64,000 bases of DNA from Bacteroidota bacterium (lineage in GTDB: Bacteria > Bacteroidota > Bacteroidia > NS11-12g > UBA9320): positions 62,001 through 126,000 of the forward strand of contig NVWV01000001.1 in NCBI GenBank assembly GCA_002746305.1, read 5' to 3'. Below, piece by piece: positions 18,057 through 27,494 of the stretch. Below the pieces are notes generated by a model. The model saw only the letters and a program-made list of their open reading frames with translations, ran no database searches and had not been told where the DNA came from. The translations under genes were made by a program, and so were the position numbers. Numbering within the stretch: the first letter of the stretch is position 1; each line of letters begins with the position of its first letter.

Positions 18057-19441
18057 TGAATTTTGACATTGTACATATAGTTTATCTCTTCGCTTCGATT
18101 ACTTTTATCTTAGGGTTAAAAATGCTTAGTAATCCTAAGACTGCTAGAAATGGAAATTTACTCGCAGCAGTAGGTATGGTAACAGCCATAATTGCGGTTA
18201 TGGTATTTCACGATGGCGAGGTAAGCTCGTTGATTTACGGATTAATCTTTGGAGCAATTGCCATTGGTACAGTTATAGGATGGTTTACTGCTAAACGTGT
18301 ACAAATGACTAAAATGCCCGAACTGGTGTCATTGTTCAATGGTATGGGTGGGGCTTGTGCCGCGTTAATTGGCTTGGTGGAGTTTCATCATAATATTGGT
18401 GACCCAATGAGCATTGCAGTGATATTGGCAGGAATGGTCATAGGTTCAGTTTCATTTAGTGGAAGTATAATAGCGTGGGCGAAGTTAAATGGTACAATAA
18501 AAAATGCTATTAGATTGCCTAAATACAATATCCTAAATACTCTCATTTTAATAAGCCTTTTTGTTTATGCAGCCTGGATAGTCTACTCTGGAACTCCCAG
18601 TGAAACTCATTTATACTTGTTGTTTTCTGTATCCATTGCATACGGAATTCTATTTGTACTGCCCATTGGTGGAGCAGATATGCCAGTTGTTATTTCCCTA
18701 TTGAATTCATTCACTGGACTCGCGGCAGCATTTGGAGGATTTCTATATGGAAATCAAGTAATGCTTACAGGAGGAATATTAGTTGGTTCGGCAGGAACTC
18801 TACTTACTTTGGTTATGTGTAAGGCTATGAATAGACCATTACTGAGTGTTATTTTTGGTGCATTTGGAGGAGGGCAAGTTTCCGCTGCTGAGTCAGGTCC
18901 TCGTGGAAATGTGAGGGAAGTAGGCCCAAGTGATTTGGCTGTTCAATTGAATTACAGTAATAAGGTTTTGATTGTTCCAGGTTACGGTCTAGCTGTTGCA
19001 CAAGCTCAACACGTCATTAAAGAATTGGAACAGATTTTAGAACAACGAGGTGTAGAAGTGGCTTACGCCATACATCCAGTAGCAGGTCGAATGCCAGGGC
19101 ATATGAACGTGTTATTGGCTGAGAGTAACGTAGACTATGATAAGCTAAAGGAAATGGAAGACGTAAATCCAGAATTTGCTCAGACGGATGTGGTATTGGT
19201 GGTTGGAGCAAATGATGTTGTGAATCCAGCGGCCAAAACAGATCCCGCTAGCCCTATTTATGGAATGCCAATACTAGAAGTGGAAAATGCGAAGTCTGTC
19301 ATTGTAAATAAACGTAGTATGAAACCAGGATATGCTGGTATAGAAAATGAATTATTCTTTAGAGATAAGACTCAAATGCTCTTTGGTGATGCCAAGAAAG
19401 TTTTGACAGAATTAGTAACCGAGCTAAAGGCATTGGAGTAG
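18056..19441 (+). CDS. pntB: NAD(P) transhydrogenase subunit beta
   Basis: A 461-residue subunit with about nine membrane helices (residues 1-260) and a cytoplasmic NADP(H)-binding domain. Membrane motifs: MPELVSLFNGMGGACAALIG and GGADMPVVISLLNSFTGLAA. NADP domain: VLIVPGYGLAVAQAQHVIKE, AIHPVAGRMPGHMNVLLAE, VLVVGANDVVNPAA and KRSMKPGYAGIENELFF. With PntAA and PntAB it couples proton entry to NADPH formation in the inner membrane. Confidence 0.97.
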   Translation: MNFDIVHIVYLFASITFILGLKMLSNPKTARNGNLLAAVGMVTAIIAVMVFHDGEVSSLIYGLIFGAIAIGTVIGWFTAKRVQMTKMPELVSLFNGMGGACAALIGLVEFHHNIGDPMSIAVILAGMVIGSVSFSGSIIAWAKLNGTIKNAIRLPKYNILNTLILISLFVYAAWIVYSGTPSETHLYLLFSVSIAYGILFVLPIGGADMPVVISLLNSFTGLAAAFGGFLYGNQVMLTGGILVGSAGTLLTLVMCKAMNRPLLSVIFGAFGGGQVSAAESGPRGNVREVGPSDLAVQLNYSNKVLIVPGYGLAVAQAQHVIKELEQILEQRGVEVAYAIHPVAGRMPGHMNVLLAESNVDYDKLKEMEDVNPEFAQTDVVLVVGANDVVNPAAKTDPASPIYGMPILEVENAKSVIVNKRSMKPGYAGIENELFFRDKTQMLFGDAKKVLTELVTELKALE

Positions 19442-19453
19442 TATATTTGAGAC

Positions 19454-20695
19454 GTGAATCGTATTTTATTTTTTATTCCTTTCGTATTGTTGCTGAGTCT
19501 TGTTTCAAAAGAAAGCATAGCTCAGACCAAATCTGTTTTATTTATTGGCAACAGTTACACCAATGTAAATAATTTGCCAAACTTGCTCAAGGAGGTAGCT
19601 AAATCAGCAGGAGATACCGTTATCTCAGAAAGTCATACCCCCGGAGGAAGACAAATTTGGCAACATGCAAATGATCCTGAGGTATTCAATCTAATTAGAA
19701 GTCGTAATTGGGATTATGTAGTGATTCAATGTCAAAGTCAAGAACCTTCTTTCCCAGATCAACAAGTAGAACAGAATGTCTTTCCTTATGCTAGGAAGAT
19801 ATGTGATAGCATTACAGCCAATAATCCATGCACTATACCTCTGTTTTATATGACATGGGGTCGGAAAAATGGAGATGCTGATAATTGTGGGTTCTTTCCG
19901 CCTTTGTGTACTTATGAAGGAATGGATAGTGTTTTACGTAGTAACTACTTGAAAATGGGAGAACAAAATGAAGCAGAGGTTTGTGGGGTAGGAGCCGTTT
20001 GGAATGAACTTAGAAAGGAGTCCTCTAGTATTGAATTATATAGTGGAGATGAGTCTCACCCATCATATGCTGGGAGTATGGCAGGAGCATATTCATTTTA
20101 TTCCACCATTTTTAGGAAAAGTCCAATGGAGGCTTCTTATAAAGGAGGGTTGATACAAGTGGTTTTAGATTCAATTCAGATTGCAGTAGAGTCAGTGATT
20201 TTTAGCAATATGTCTGAGTACAATATTGGTGTAAGCGACCCTTCATCTAATTTCACTATAACCAAAAGTGGTTGCACTTTTACATTGGATGGGCCAGACG
20301 GGAATGATAGCTTATTGTGGGATTTTGGGGATGGTAATATTTCAAAAATGATTGATCCTACTCATGAATATGCAACCGGAGGAGAGTATATCATTAAATT
20401 GGTAGGTATAAGGTGCGGACAAGCTGATACGATGGCACAAACTGTTCTGTGTGGGACCAGTGGTGCTGGTATATGGGATGATATCTCTGTGCTAACTTAC
20501 CCTAATCCAAGTAATGGATCTATTGTTTTGGCGAATGGCTATTTTATAGAGTCTGCCATAAATAATATAGGTGAAAGCATTCCGTTTCAGAACACCGAAA
20601 ATATTTATAGTTTCTCAGGGTTTAAAGGAATTCTTTTTCTTAGACTTTTGAATGATAGAGGTGAATACATTACTAAGAAAATTATCGTTGAATAA
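19454..20695 (+). CDS. Secreted SGNH-type hydrolase (DUF4886-like) with PKD and T9SS tail
   Basis: A 413-residue exported protein starting at a GTG (no nearby ATG) with a signal ending IAQ. Block I SVLFIGNSYTNVNNLP carries the nucleophile Ser in GNSYT. YVVIQCQSQEP and, near residue 200, DESHPSYAGS supply the Asp/His dyad typical of SGNH esterases such as DUF4886. A PKD-type domain follows (LLWDFGDGNIS, PTHEYATGGEYIIKL), then a short type A sorting region (LTYPNPSNGS and basic end KKIIVE). It could remove acyl groups from polysaccharides outside the cell. It starts 12 bp after pntB and overlaps rsmE. Confidence 0.75.
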   Translation: MNRILFFIPFVLLLSLVSKESIAQTKSVLFIGNSYTNVNNLPNLLKEVAKSAGDTVISESHTPGGRQIWQHANDPEVFNLIRSRNWDYVVIQCQSQEPSFPDQQVEQNVFPYARKICDSITANNPCTIPLFYMTWGRKNGDADNCGFFPPLCTYEGMDSVLRSNYLKMGEQNEAEVCGVGAVWNELRKESSSIELYSGDESHPSYAGSMAGAYSFYSTIFRKSPMEASYKGGLIQVVLDSIQIAVESVIFSNMSEYNIGVSDPSSNFTITKSGCTFTLDGPDGNDSLLWDFGDGNISKMIDPTHEYATGGEYIIKLVGIRCGQADTMAQTVLCGTSGAGIWDDISVLTYPNPSNGSIVLANGYFIESAINNIGESIPFQNTENIYSFSGFKGILFLRLLNDRGEYITKKIIVE

Positions 20696-21365
20696 CCTGT
20701 TTTACACTTCATCTGTTTTAGGTGATACGCTCAAATTAGAGGGGCAAGAAGCTGTACACTGTTCTTTGGTGCTTCGAAAGAGAGCTGGAGATATTATTTA
20801 TGTAATAGATGGTAAAGGAAATCGATTTAAGTGTGGAATAGACGCTCTTTCTAAGAGAGACGTTAATTGCACTATTCTGAGCACAGAGTCACAAGCTCAA
20901 TCCGAACGTATTACCATTGCAATAGCTCCTACCAAAAACAGAGATAGGCTGGAATGGATGATTGAAAAGGTCGTAGAAATTGGGGTAGCATCTATTGTTT
21001 TAATGAATACTACGAACACAGAACGTACTCGTACCAATTTGGATCGACTAAACAAAAAAGCTGTGTCAGCAGTTAAGCAGAGTCTTCGGTTTTTTGTTCC
21101 AGAAATAATGGAGTTGGACTTCTTAGAAGTACTAAATCTAAACGTGGAGAATAAGTATATCGCTCATTGTTATAATGATCAGGAGAAAACTGGGGAACAC
21201 AGCGATAAAGAAGCTAAACAACTCATTTTAATTGGTCCAGAAGGAGATTTTACTGCTCAAGAAGTGGAACAAGCATTTGCATTGGGATTTAAGGGATTGG
21301 ACCTTGGAGAGTTTAGACTACGTACTGAAACTGCAGCAATTGTCGCAGTAACAAAATTTCAATAA
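20688..21365 (+). CDS. rsmE: 16S rRNA m3U1498 methyltransferase
   Basis: About 225 residues. It methylates U1498 of 16S rRNA using S-adenosylmethionine. The chosen start is TTG at 20688, giving MNNLFYTSSVLGDTLKLEG, the normal RsmE opening; an ATG at 20652 would add 12 residues read through the upstream gene. SPOUT features: RITIAIAPTKNRDRLEWMIEK, EIGVASIVLMNT, SAVKQSLRFFVPEI, then the knot LILIGPEGDFTAQEV and LGEFRLRTETAAIVAV. It overlaps the 3' end of the SGNH hydrolase gene by 8 bp. Confidence 0.94.
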   Translation: MNNLFYTSSVLGDTLKLEGQEAVHCSLVLRKRAGDIIYVIDGKGNRFKCGIDALSKRDVNCTILSTESQAQSERITIAIAPTKNRDRLEWMIEKVVEIGVASIVLMNTTNTERTRTNLDRLNKKAVSAVKQSLRFFVPEIMELDFLEVLNLNVENKYIAHCYNDQEKTGEHSDKEAKQLILIGPEGDFTAQEVEQAFALGFKGLDLGEFRLRTETAAIVAVTKFQ

Positions 21366-21392
21366 ATTTCAAGTAATTTCGTTATCTATTCA

Positions 21393-22043
21393 ATGAAGAA
21401 CATTTTTCTCATAGCCGTACTTATTTTAGTGTCTAGCTTTAAGGCGGACTTCAATATAAAACTAGCGAAACTGAAGTATAGCGGGGGTGGTGATTGGTAT
21501 GGAAATAGAACGGCTTTGCCTAACTTAGCTAAGTTTTGTAATCAAAATTTAAAAACCAATATAAATCCACAGGATGAAGTGGTGGAAGCAGGAAGTATTG
21601 AAATATTCAACTATCCGTATGTTTATATGACGGGTCACGGAAATGTGGTATTTAACAATAAAGAGGTTGCTAACATTAGAAAGTATCTTTTAGGTGGGGG
21701 ATTTCTGCACATAGATGATAATTATGGTTTGGATAAATATGTACGACCTGAAATGAAAAAGGTGTTTCCAGAGTTGGACTTTGTTGAATTGCCATTCAAT
21801 CATGAAATTTATAACCAGAAATATAAGTTTGCCAAAGGACTGCCCAAGATTCATGAACATGATGGGAAACCGGCTCAGGGTTTTGGACTGATCTATAAGG
21901 GCCGTCTTGTTTGTTTCTATGACTACGAGTGTGATCTAGGAAATGGTTGGGAAGATGAGGGGATATATGATGACAGCCAAGAAACACGACAGAATGCACT
22001 CAGAATGGGAGCGAATATTATTCAATATGCTTTTTCCAATTGA
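21393..22043 (+). CDS. DUF4159 domain exported protein
   Basis: A 216-residue protein with an N-terminal hydrophobic signal (MKNIFLIAVLILVSSFKA). The body fits DUF4159: KLKYSGGGDWYGNRTALPNL, YPYVYMTGHGNVVF, YLLGGGFLHIDDNYG and the late DYECDLGNGWEDEG. DUF4159 has a glutamine-amidotransferase-like fold and in Bacteroidota is linked to the BatA/MoxR-type locus; no such genes are adjacent here. Function unknown. It lies 27 bp after rsmE. Confidence 0.8.
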   Translation: MKNIFLIAVLILVSSFKADFNIKLAKLKYSGGGDWYGNRTALPNLAKFCNQNLKTNINPQDEVVEAGSIEIFNYPYVYMTGHGNVVFNNKEVANIRKYLLGGGFLHIDDNYGLDKYVRPEMKKVFPELDFVELPFNHEIYNQKYKFAKGLPKIHEHDGKPAQGFGLIYKGRLVCFYDYECDLGNGWEDEGIYDDSQETRQNALRMGANIIQYAFSN

Positions 22044-22119
22044 TTGACAGAATCTTATACCGTCGTAAAGCGGAAAATCAATCTGTATAGAAATCAAAAG
22101 ATAATTAATCTTAGGTAGC

Positions 22120-24573
22120 CTAGTCTAAATAGTGTCTTAGATTATTGCACATAGAGTAAGCCTCTTTGTAAGTCTTCGTGTGACTAAAGTCCTGTCTTAG
22201 TTGACCCAAATATGGGTTTTGTTTCTGATAGAGATCATGTATATAATACTCCTTGCCTTTATAGATTGTCTGAGATTCAACCATATAACCAGATTCATTT
22301 TTCTTCATCTTTGGTTCTGGGCATCTAGTTTGGTAACAACGGGCCAATAGAAAACAACACATTGCTTTTACTTCGTCTTTTTCCAATAAGTCCAATGCCT
22401 TTTTTAAATGATCTTCTGCCTTAAAACAATAGTAATAGTCAATGGCATCTTTATCTGCCGTGAAAGAGTAAGATTTTTCAATTTCACCCCAGTAGGTTGG
22501 TGTTTGAAGCGTTTCGTAATAGTAGTATTCAGCGTTATTGAATGTAGAATAATTGCCAAGTGAACCGTCGTCAGAGATACTATTATGCCCAGGGAAAGAT
22601 GTACTAAACAGATACATGCCGTAGTTCAGATGGTTTTGACCAGAAGGGTTGGCTTCTACTTTCTTTTTGAGTTCTTCACCTAACGTGAAAAATTCCTCAG
22701 TATTGAGCATAGGTCTTGAAGAGTCAATAGAGGTGGGGGAGTAGTACCCATCATAATGCATTATAAATGGACTGTAATAGGTTTTGTCACTATTGGAGAC
22801 TTTCTTTTTAGCAGCTAACCAGTTCTCATCTCGTACGTACTTATAAAATAAAAAGCTGGTGTACCCTCCAATGCTAATGCTAATGTCATTGTTATTTGCC
22901 CACTGAAGAATTGGGTGCCTTTTTTCAACTAATTGATTTTTGATGGAAAGGAATTCGTCCGTGTTCAACGAATAATTCATGAAATATTGGGTGACTTCTG
23001 ACGTGGCAATTTGAATGTCTTTTCTTTGATTGAGGTCATAATTGGCAAATCCCCAAAGAGTGAATGCTCCCAAGGTGTCATTTTGTTTATAATAGTAATG
23101 AGGAGCAATGAAGTCTCTTAGTAGATACTGTACAACATCTACTCGCACATAGGACCCTTGATAGTTATTCCGCCAAAGATTAAGTAGTTTGGTCAGTTGA
23201 TTCTGGTTCAGATGACTATTTAGTTGTGTTTGTTTATATAGTTTCAATACCAAGTTTTGATTTTTTGTTTCCTCCAATGTAAAATTTGAATTGAGATAGG
23301 TGGAAGCCTTATCAAAGTTGTTATCAAGTAAAGATATGTATGCCAATGCATTGGTGTAGTGTTCTTTATACTCTAGTAACTTCGCCTTTTTGTGGAGTTT
23401 CAAGGTAAGTTTTTTAAAGGCCTTATAATTGGTTTGAATGTCCTGAGGGTGTTCATCTAGGTATGTTGCGTAATCGTCCCATCTGTATTTTGTATGCTCA
23501 CAGTTCATCGGATGGTAATACGTTTCTTCCACTTTTTGCAATTCTCTATACCACATAAAGAAAGAGGTAGTTTCATCGTCAATATTTGAAATGGTATTGT
23601 TTAAATAGGTGCTTTTTAATTCGACACTGGTAGCAGAAATAGCAGCATAAATATCCAATGAGTCTTGCTTTATTTTGGCTAAAGTCAATACTTGTTTGGT
23701 GTCAAAGTCATTGGACAACCACTTTAAGTCAATATATGCTTGGCCCACTGATGATGTTCCTCTATTGAATTTTCTAGCAAACCAAAAAAAAGCTTCTTGT
23801 TTTCTTTGAAGTCGAGAGAGCATCCCTCCTCGAATGCCAGCCAACCACTCTTGTACTATCGAAGATTCGACATTTGTGAGTACCGGTTTTGCGTATGTAT
23901 TAAAGTATTTGTTTGCTTGTTCGTACTTTTTGTTAAAATGAGCAGCTCGAACCAGATGATAGGCTAATCTAGTTTTAAAAATAAGACTGAGCTCATCTTT
24001 CTTCCTATCCAAAGACTTGTAAATTTCTTGGGACTTTTTAAGATTCGTTGTCAGCTTAAATGAATCTGCTTTGTTGACATGATAAGCATACAACCATTCG
24101 TCACTATAGCTGTTAACATTATGAGAATAATCATGGATAAGAATGAAATATTCTAGGTAATCTTTGTTTTGGTAAAGTTTGTTGTAGATTGAATTATGTA
24201 CACCATTAGTTGCATTTTTAAATGATTTTTTGCTCTTTTTAGCCTTTAAAAGTTGGTTTAAATATGCAATATGATTGCCGTAGACAAAATCTTTAAGGGC
24301 TGCATTATTTTCAATGTTCAGAGCCTTGGCCCATTCTTCTAGATTTTGTTCTTTTTCAGATTTTACCTCATATGAGCCTCCATAGTCATAAGTGAGATGG
24401 TAAGGATTGTATAGGTAGTTACGCTTAATAGAATTTATTGACCCTCCATCATAAGGATTGAAAAAAAGTGAAAAGCTACGCTCATCCATTTCAGGCCCGC
24501 AGGCCATAATATCTTTTGGTACTCCAAGAAGGAGAATGTTAATTAATAGGAAATGGTAGAATAGATTTTTCAT
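22120..24573 (-). CDS. Unrecognised large exported protein, alpha-helical repeats likely
   Basis: An 817-residue protein that I do not recognise. It begins with a hydrophobic signal (FYHFLLINILLLGV) and IMACGPEMDE, where the Cys may be a lipobox or simply the start of the mature protein. The rest is rich in Tyr, Lys, Asn and Leu with many helix-pair patterns (for example AYHLVRAAHFNKKYEQANKY and AEDHLKKALDLLEKDEVKAM), suggesting TPR-like repeats. The late Cys-rich stretch KAMCCFLLARCYQTRCPEP is notable. No catalytic motif is seen and no T9SS tail. The gene starts 35 bp inside the end of the upstream lipoprotein gene, so the two are probably coexpressed and may work together. Confidence 0.6.
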   Translation of the reverse strand: MKNLFYHFLLINILLLGVPKDIMACGPEMDERSFSLFFNPYDGGSINSIKRNYLYNPYHLTYDYGGSYEVKSEKEQNLEEWAKALNIENNAALKDFVYGNHIAYLNQLLKAKKSKKSFKNATNGVHNSIYNKLYQNKDYLEYFILIHDYSHNVNSYSDEWLYAYHVNKADSFKLTTNLKKSQEIYKSLDRKKDELSLIFKTRLAYHLVRAAHFNKKYEQANKYFNTYAKPVLTNVESSIVQEWLAGIRGGMLSRLQRKQEAFFWFARKFNRGTSSVGQAYIDLKWLSNDFDTKQVLTLAKIKQDSLDIYAAISATSVELKSTYLNNTISNIDDETTSFFMWYRELQKVEETYYHPMNCEHTKYRWDDYATYLDEHPQDIQTNYKAFKKLTLKLHKKAKLLEYKEHYTNALAYISLLDNNFDKASTYLNSNFTLEETKNQNLVLKLYKQTQLNSHLNQNQLTKLLNLWRNNYQGSYVRVDVVQYLLRDFIAPHYYYKQNDTLGAFTLWGFANYDLNQRKDIQIATSEVTQYFMNYSLNTDEFLSIKNQLVEKRHPILQWANNNDISISIGGYTSFLFYKYVRDENWLAAKKKVSNSDKTYYSPFIMHYDGYYSPTSIDSSRPMLNTEEFFTLGEELKKKVEANPSGQNHLNYGMYLFSTSFPGHNSISDDGSLGNYSTFNNAEYYYYETLQTPTYWGEIEKSYSFTADKDAIDYYYCFKAEDHLKKALDLLEKDEVKAMCCFLLARCYQTRCPEPKMKKNESGYMVESQTIYKGKEYYIHDLYQKQNPYLGQLRQDFSHTKTYKEAYSMCNNLRHYLD

Positions 24574-25588
24574 ACGTTTCTGTTACATTTTTATTCAAAT
24601 CAAAATAGATTACTTCCCCATTCCAATATGGCAGTTTGTTCTTTAAATATTCCAAGGCGTCCTGAAGTTCGGCTTCGTTGGTTTCTTCATGTCTTATTAT
24701 ATCACCCCATTGGAGCTTATACTTGGAAGGATTCTGTTTGACTTTAAATTTATTTCCCTCTAACTTATTGAAATCACGAACCAATTGATCGTCAGATATA
24801 TTCCTAACTATGCCTACAAATTTATCATCTCGATAGGCTAGATTCCATTGAAAAACAGGTAAGGCTAGACTTATTGGAATCTTGTTGTACTGATGTTTTT
24901 TATTTACGTAGAGCTTAATAACTTTGAGATTAAAAATAGAGTTTTCCGTCATAGTATTATTCATGTCATCCAAATTGTAACACATTAGTGAAGCTTTATC
25001 AATTGGAGGGATACCCGTTTTTTCTTGATATTTTATTTGGTGCAGTCGGATAGTTGCTGATAGAGTAATGCCGCCACATTCCTTGTTTAATTCCTCTAAG
25101 AAATAGAAATACGATTCCTTTGTGCTCTCAGTCCAGTCACAATCAATTTGCACTTCGTTGAGTTCAATGTTCATGTACTCCCAGCTACTTTTTGTAAGCT
25201 TGTACACATTTTTGGCAAGGTCTTTTAGAGTACTCTTATCCAAGTACTTTTTATCTCGAATAGCAGTTGCCTGTTTCTCCTCATCCCAACCACTAAAAAC
25301 CTTATTTTGAATGAAGATAACTGGAATATATTGGTATTCTTGACTAGGTTGTGTTTCCCACTTTAACACGTTGTTTGGATGAGCAGTTTTATCGTATTCT
25401 AAAGAAATGTCACAGAGTCGGGTGTATATTTTAGTCGTTTGATTTAGACTTAAGGTATTTCGTTCAGCTTCTCCAAGCTGATAACTTGTTTTCCAATAAT
25501 AAAAATTTTGCTCTTTTAGCTCAGTGGGTTTAGAACAACCTACAAAGAAGATTAGTAAAACAAGCAATTTTAGTATGTTTTCAATCAT
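24539..25588 (-). CDS. Lipoprotein with DUF3142-like TIM-barrel pattern
   Basis: A 349-residue lipoprotein with lipobox IFFVGC (Cys about 18). Residues about 150-215 contain NEVQIDCDWTEST, then YFYFLEELNKE, ITLSATIRLHQIKYQEKTG and KASLMCYNLDD, which resembles DUF3142 proteins and remote glycoside-hydrolase-like barrels (a strand ending in an Asp-rich QxDxD motif). LALPVFQWNLAYRDDKF fits a later barrel strand. The assignment is tentative. Gene overlap with the 817-residue partner suggests a two-gene operon. Confidence 0.55.
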   Translation of the reverse strand: MIENILKLLVLLIFFVGCSKPTELKEQNFYYWKTSYQLGEAERNTLSLNQTTKIYTRLCDISLEYDKTAHPNNVLKWETQPSQEYQYIPVIFIQNKVFSGWDEEKQATAIRDKKYLDKSTLKDLAKNVYKLTKSSWEYMNIELNEVQIDCDWTESTKESYFYFLEELNKECGGITLSATIRLHQIKYQEKTGIPPIDKASLMCYNLDDMNNTMTENSIFNLKVIKLYVNKKHQYNKIPISLALPVFQWNLAYRDDKFVGIVRNISDDQLVRDFNKLEGNKFKVKQNPSKYKLQWGDIIRHEETNEAELQDALEYLKNKLPYWNGEVIYFDLNKNVTETYEKSILPFPIN

Positions 25589-25645
25589 AGAAATGTGAAC
25601 CTTACGAAGTTATGAAATTAGACGTAAATGAAAACGTTCGGAATG

Positions 25646-26407
25646 TTATTTACTTGCCTCACTTTTCATTTTTTCTGCCAACTCTTTGCCTAAGTATTTA
25701 TCTATCAAGTTATGAGCCATATATATGGCCGGTGTTAGCACTACTGCTACAAAAAATTTATAGATGTAATTATTAAATCCCACAGCTATTACCAAGGCCC
25801 AACTCCAATCTGCTCCAAGTTTGAATGCTATAATAAGGACAACAAAACTGTCAATGAATTGACTTACTAGTGTACTTCCTGTAGCTCGTAACCATACTTT
25901 CTTATCTCCTGTGATTTTCTTTAGTTTTTGAAAAACAATAACGTCTATCAACTGACCTACCAAGAAGGCAACCAATGACCCAATTATGATCCATAATCCT
26001 TGACCAAATACTTGAGCAAATGCCAATTGAAAATTAGGAACACCCTTGTCAGCTACAGTGCCTATCCACCAATCAGCAGGAGCAAGGTGAATAGCAGCAT
26101 AGACTGCAACAAAAGCAAATGAGATTAACCCAACGGTAAGGTAAGAAAGGAACTTTACACCGCGTTTTCCGAAATACTCATTGATTATATCTGTCATAAT
26201 GAATACCACTGGCCAGAGTACTACACCCGCAGTTAAAGAGAAGTTCATTTGTTCTCCGAATGACATATAGTTTATTGGGGCTATCCCAAGCGTCTTTTCG
26301 AGCGAGAATATTTTGACACCAATAAATTCAGCTATTAGAGCATTGGTTATGAAAAAGCCACTCAGAATAAGGAATAGTTTATTTTCTTTTTTATCAAGAA
26401 TGTTCAT
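25646..26407 (-). CDS. yhhQ: Queuosine precursor transporter (YhhQ family)
   Basis: A 253-residue inner-membrane protein with about six or seven helices. Family marks: ANALIAEFIGVKIF-type first helix (here NALIAEFIGVKIF), FIMTDIINEYFGKRG, a QVFGQGLWIIIGSLVAFLVG helix, and SQFIDSFVVLIIAF. YhhQ proteins import queuosine precursors (preQ0/preQ1). With queA in the same window this fits salvage or completion of queuosine. A TACCTTTG -7 box precedes it on the minus strand. It is divergent from a TPR protein gene. Confidence 0.9.
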   Translation of the reverse strand: MNILDKKENKLFLILSGFFITNALIAEFIGVKIFSLEKTLGIAPINYMSFGEQMNFSLTAGVVLWPVVFIMTDIINEYFGKRGVKFLSYLTVGLISFAFVAVYAAIHLAPADWWIGTVADKGVPNFQLAFAQVFGQGLWIIIGSLVAFLVGQLIDVIVFQKLKKITGDKKVWLRATGSTLVSQFIDSFVVLIIAFKLGADWSWALVIAVGFNNYIYKFFVAVVLTPAIYMAHNLIDKYLGKELAEKMKSEASK

Positions 26408-26438
26408 TTATGTATCTAATCTGACGTTAGTGTGGAAA

Positions 26439-26446
26439 CAAAGGTA
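26439..26446 (-). promoter_or_regulatory. -7 box of the yhhQ promoter
   Basis: On the minus strand TACCTTTG matches TAnnTTTG exactly, 31 bp before the yhhQ ATG. No TTG is found at the usual distance, so this is a partial match. Confidence 0.5.
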
Positions 26447-26488
26447 TAATCCTTGCGTATAGTAACTATATCATTGCAACAGTATAGT

Positions 26489-27490
26489 ATGAAATTCATT
26501 TTTAGCATATTTTTTATCATAAGTATCGGTGCTGTTCAAGCTCAAGATGCACTTACATGGTACAATTCAGGTATAGACAAATTTGAAGAAGGTAACTCGC
26601 TAGGGGCAATTAAGGACTTTGATAAAGCAATAGAGTTAGATCCAAAGTTAGCAGAAGCATATTGGGGTAGGGGAAGTGTATATGCAGAGTTAGAGCAGTT
26701 TCCGAGAGCACTCAAAGACTTAAACAAATGTATCAAATTAGATCCAGGAGTTGGCGATGCTTTTTACAATAGAGCCTATATCTTTATTGCGATGGCGGAA
26801 CCTCAAAAAGCTTTGAATGATTTGAATATGTACGTGGTTCTGAATCCAGATGATATCAATGGGTATTTATCACGTCTTGATATTTTAATGAAGTATTCTA
26901 TGAAGGATAGGGCACATGAGGACATGAAGAAGATTACGGAATTGGAAGCTCAATCACCAGGAGAGTACCTCCAACGTGCTCGAATTAAAAACCTGATGGA
27001 AGACACAGTTGGTTGTATAGAAGATTTAGATAAATGCATAAGTATGCTGCCGGGCTTTATGGAGGCTTATCGTCTCAGAGGGAAGTACCTGTATGAATAC
27101 GAACAATACAATAAGGCAATTCAGGACCTTAATATTTATGTATTATCAATTGATAAGGATGCTGAAGCATTGGTAATAAGAGGTGAGTGCTATGCTAAAC
27201 AGGGTGATTATAGTCTTGCTGCAAGTGACTATACAAGAGCTATTGCAATAGAAGGGAATAATCCAACCTACTATTTTGACAGAGGTTTTTTTAACATTCA
27301 ATTAGAAGAGTATGCAGATGCTCGCGTTGATTTTAAGAAAGCAATCTACTTCAATCACAAAGACATCCGATTAGCTTATTTCAACTTAGGGATAGCAGAG
27401 TATAATCTAGATAACAAAGAAGAAGCCTGTAATTACTGGCAAAAGTCAGAAGATGTTGGTCTAGAGTACCTGTTAAAATACTGTCAATAG
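26489..27490 (+). CDS. Exported TPR-repeat protein
   Basis: About 333 residues from the ATG at 26489, which begins the signal MKFIFSIFFIISIGAVQAQ; a longer frame from TTG 26453 has no support. It is composed of about eight tetratricopeptide repeats (for example GNSLGAIKDFDKAIELDPKL, RALKDLNKCIKLDPG, KAIQDLNIYVLSIDKDAEAL, YSLAASDYTRAIAIEGNN). TPR arrays bind partner proteins; its partner in the periplasm is unknown. It converges with a glycosyltransferase gene with only 4 bp between. Confidence 0.85.
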   Translation: MKFIFSIFFIISIGAVQAQDALTWYNSGIDKFEEGNSLGAIKDFDKAIELDPKLAEAYWGRGSVYAELEQFPRALKDLNKCIKLDPGVGDAFYNRAYIFIAMAEPQKALNDLNMYVVLNPDDINGYLSRLDILMKYSMKDRAHEDMKKITELEAQSPGEYLQRARIKNLMEDTVGCIEDLDKCISMLPGFMEAYRLRGKYLYEYEQYNKAIQDLNIYVLSIDKDAEALVIRGECYAKQGDYSLAASDYTRAIAIEGNNPTYYFDRGFFNIQLEEYADARVDFKKAIYFNHKDIRLAYFNLGIAEYNLDNKEEACNYWQKSEDVGLEYLLKYCQ

Positions 27491-27494
27491 CAGC

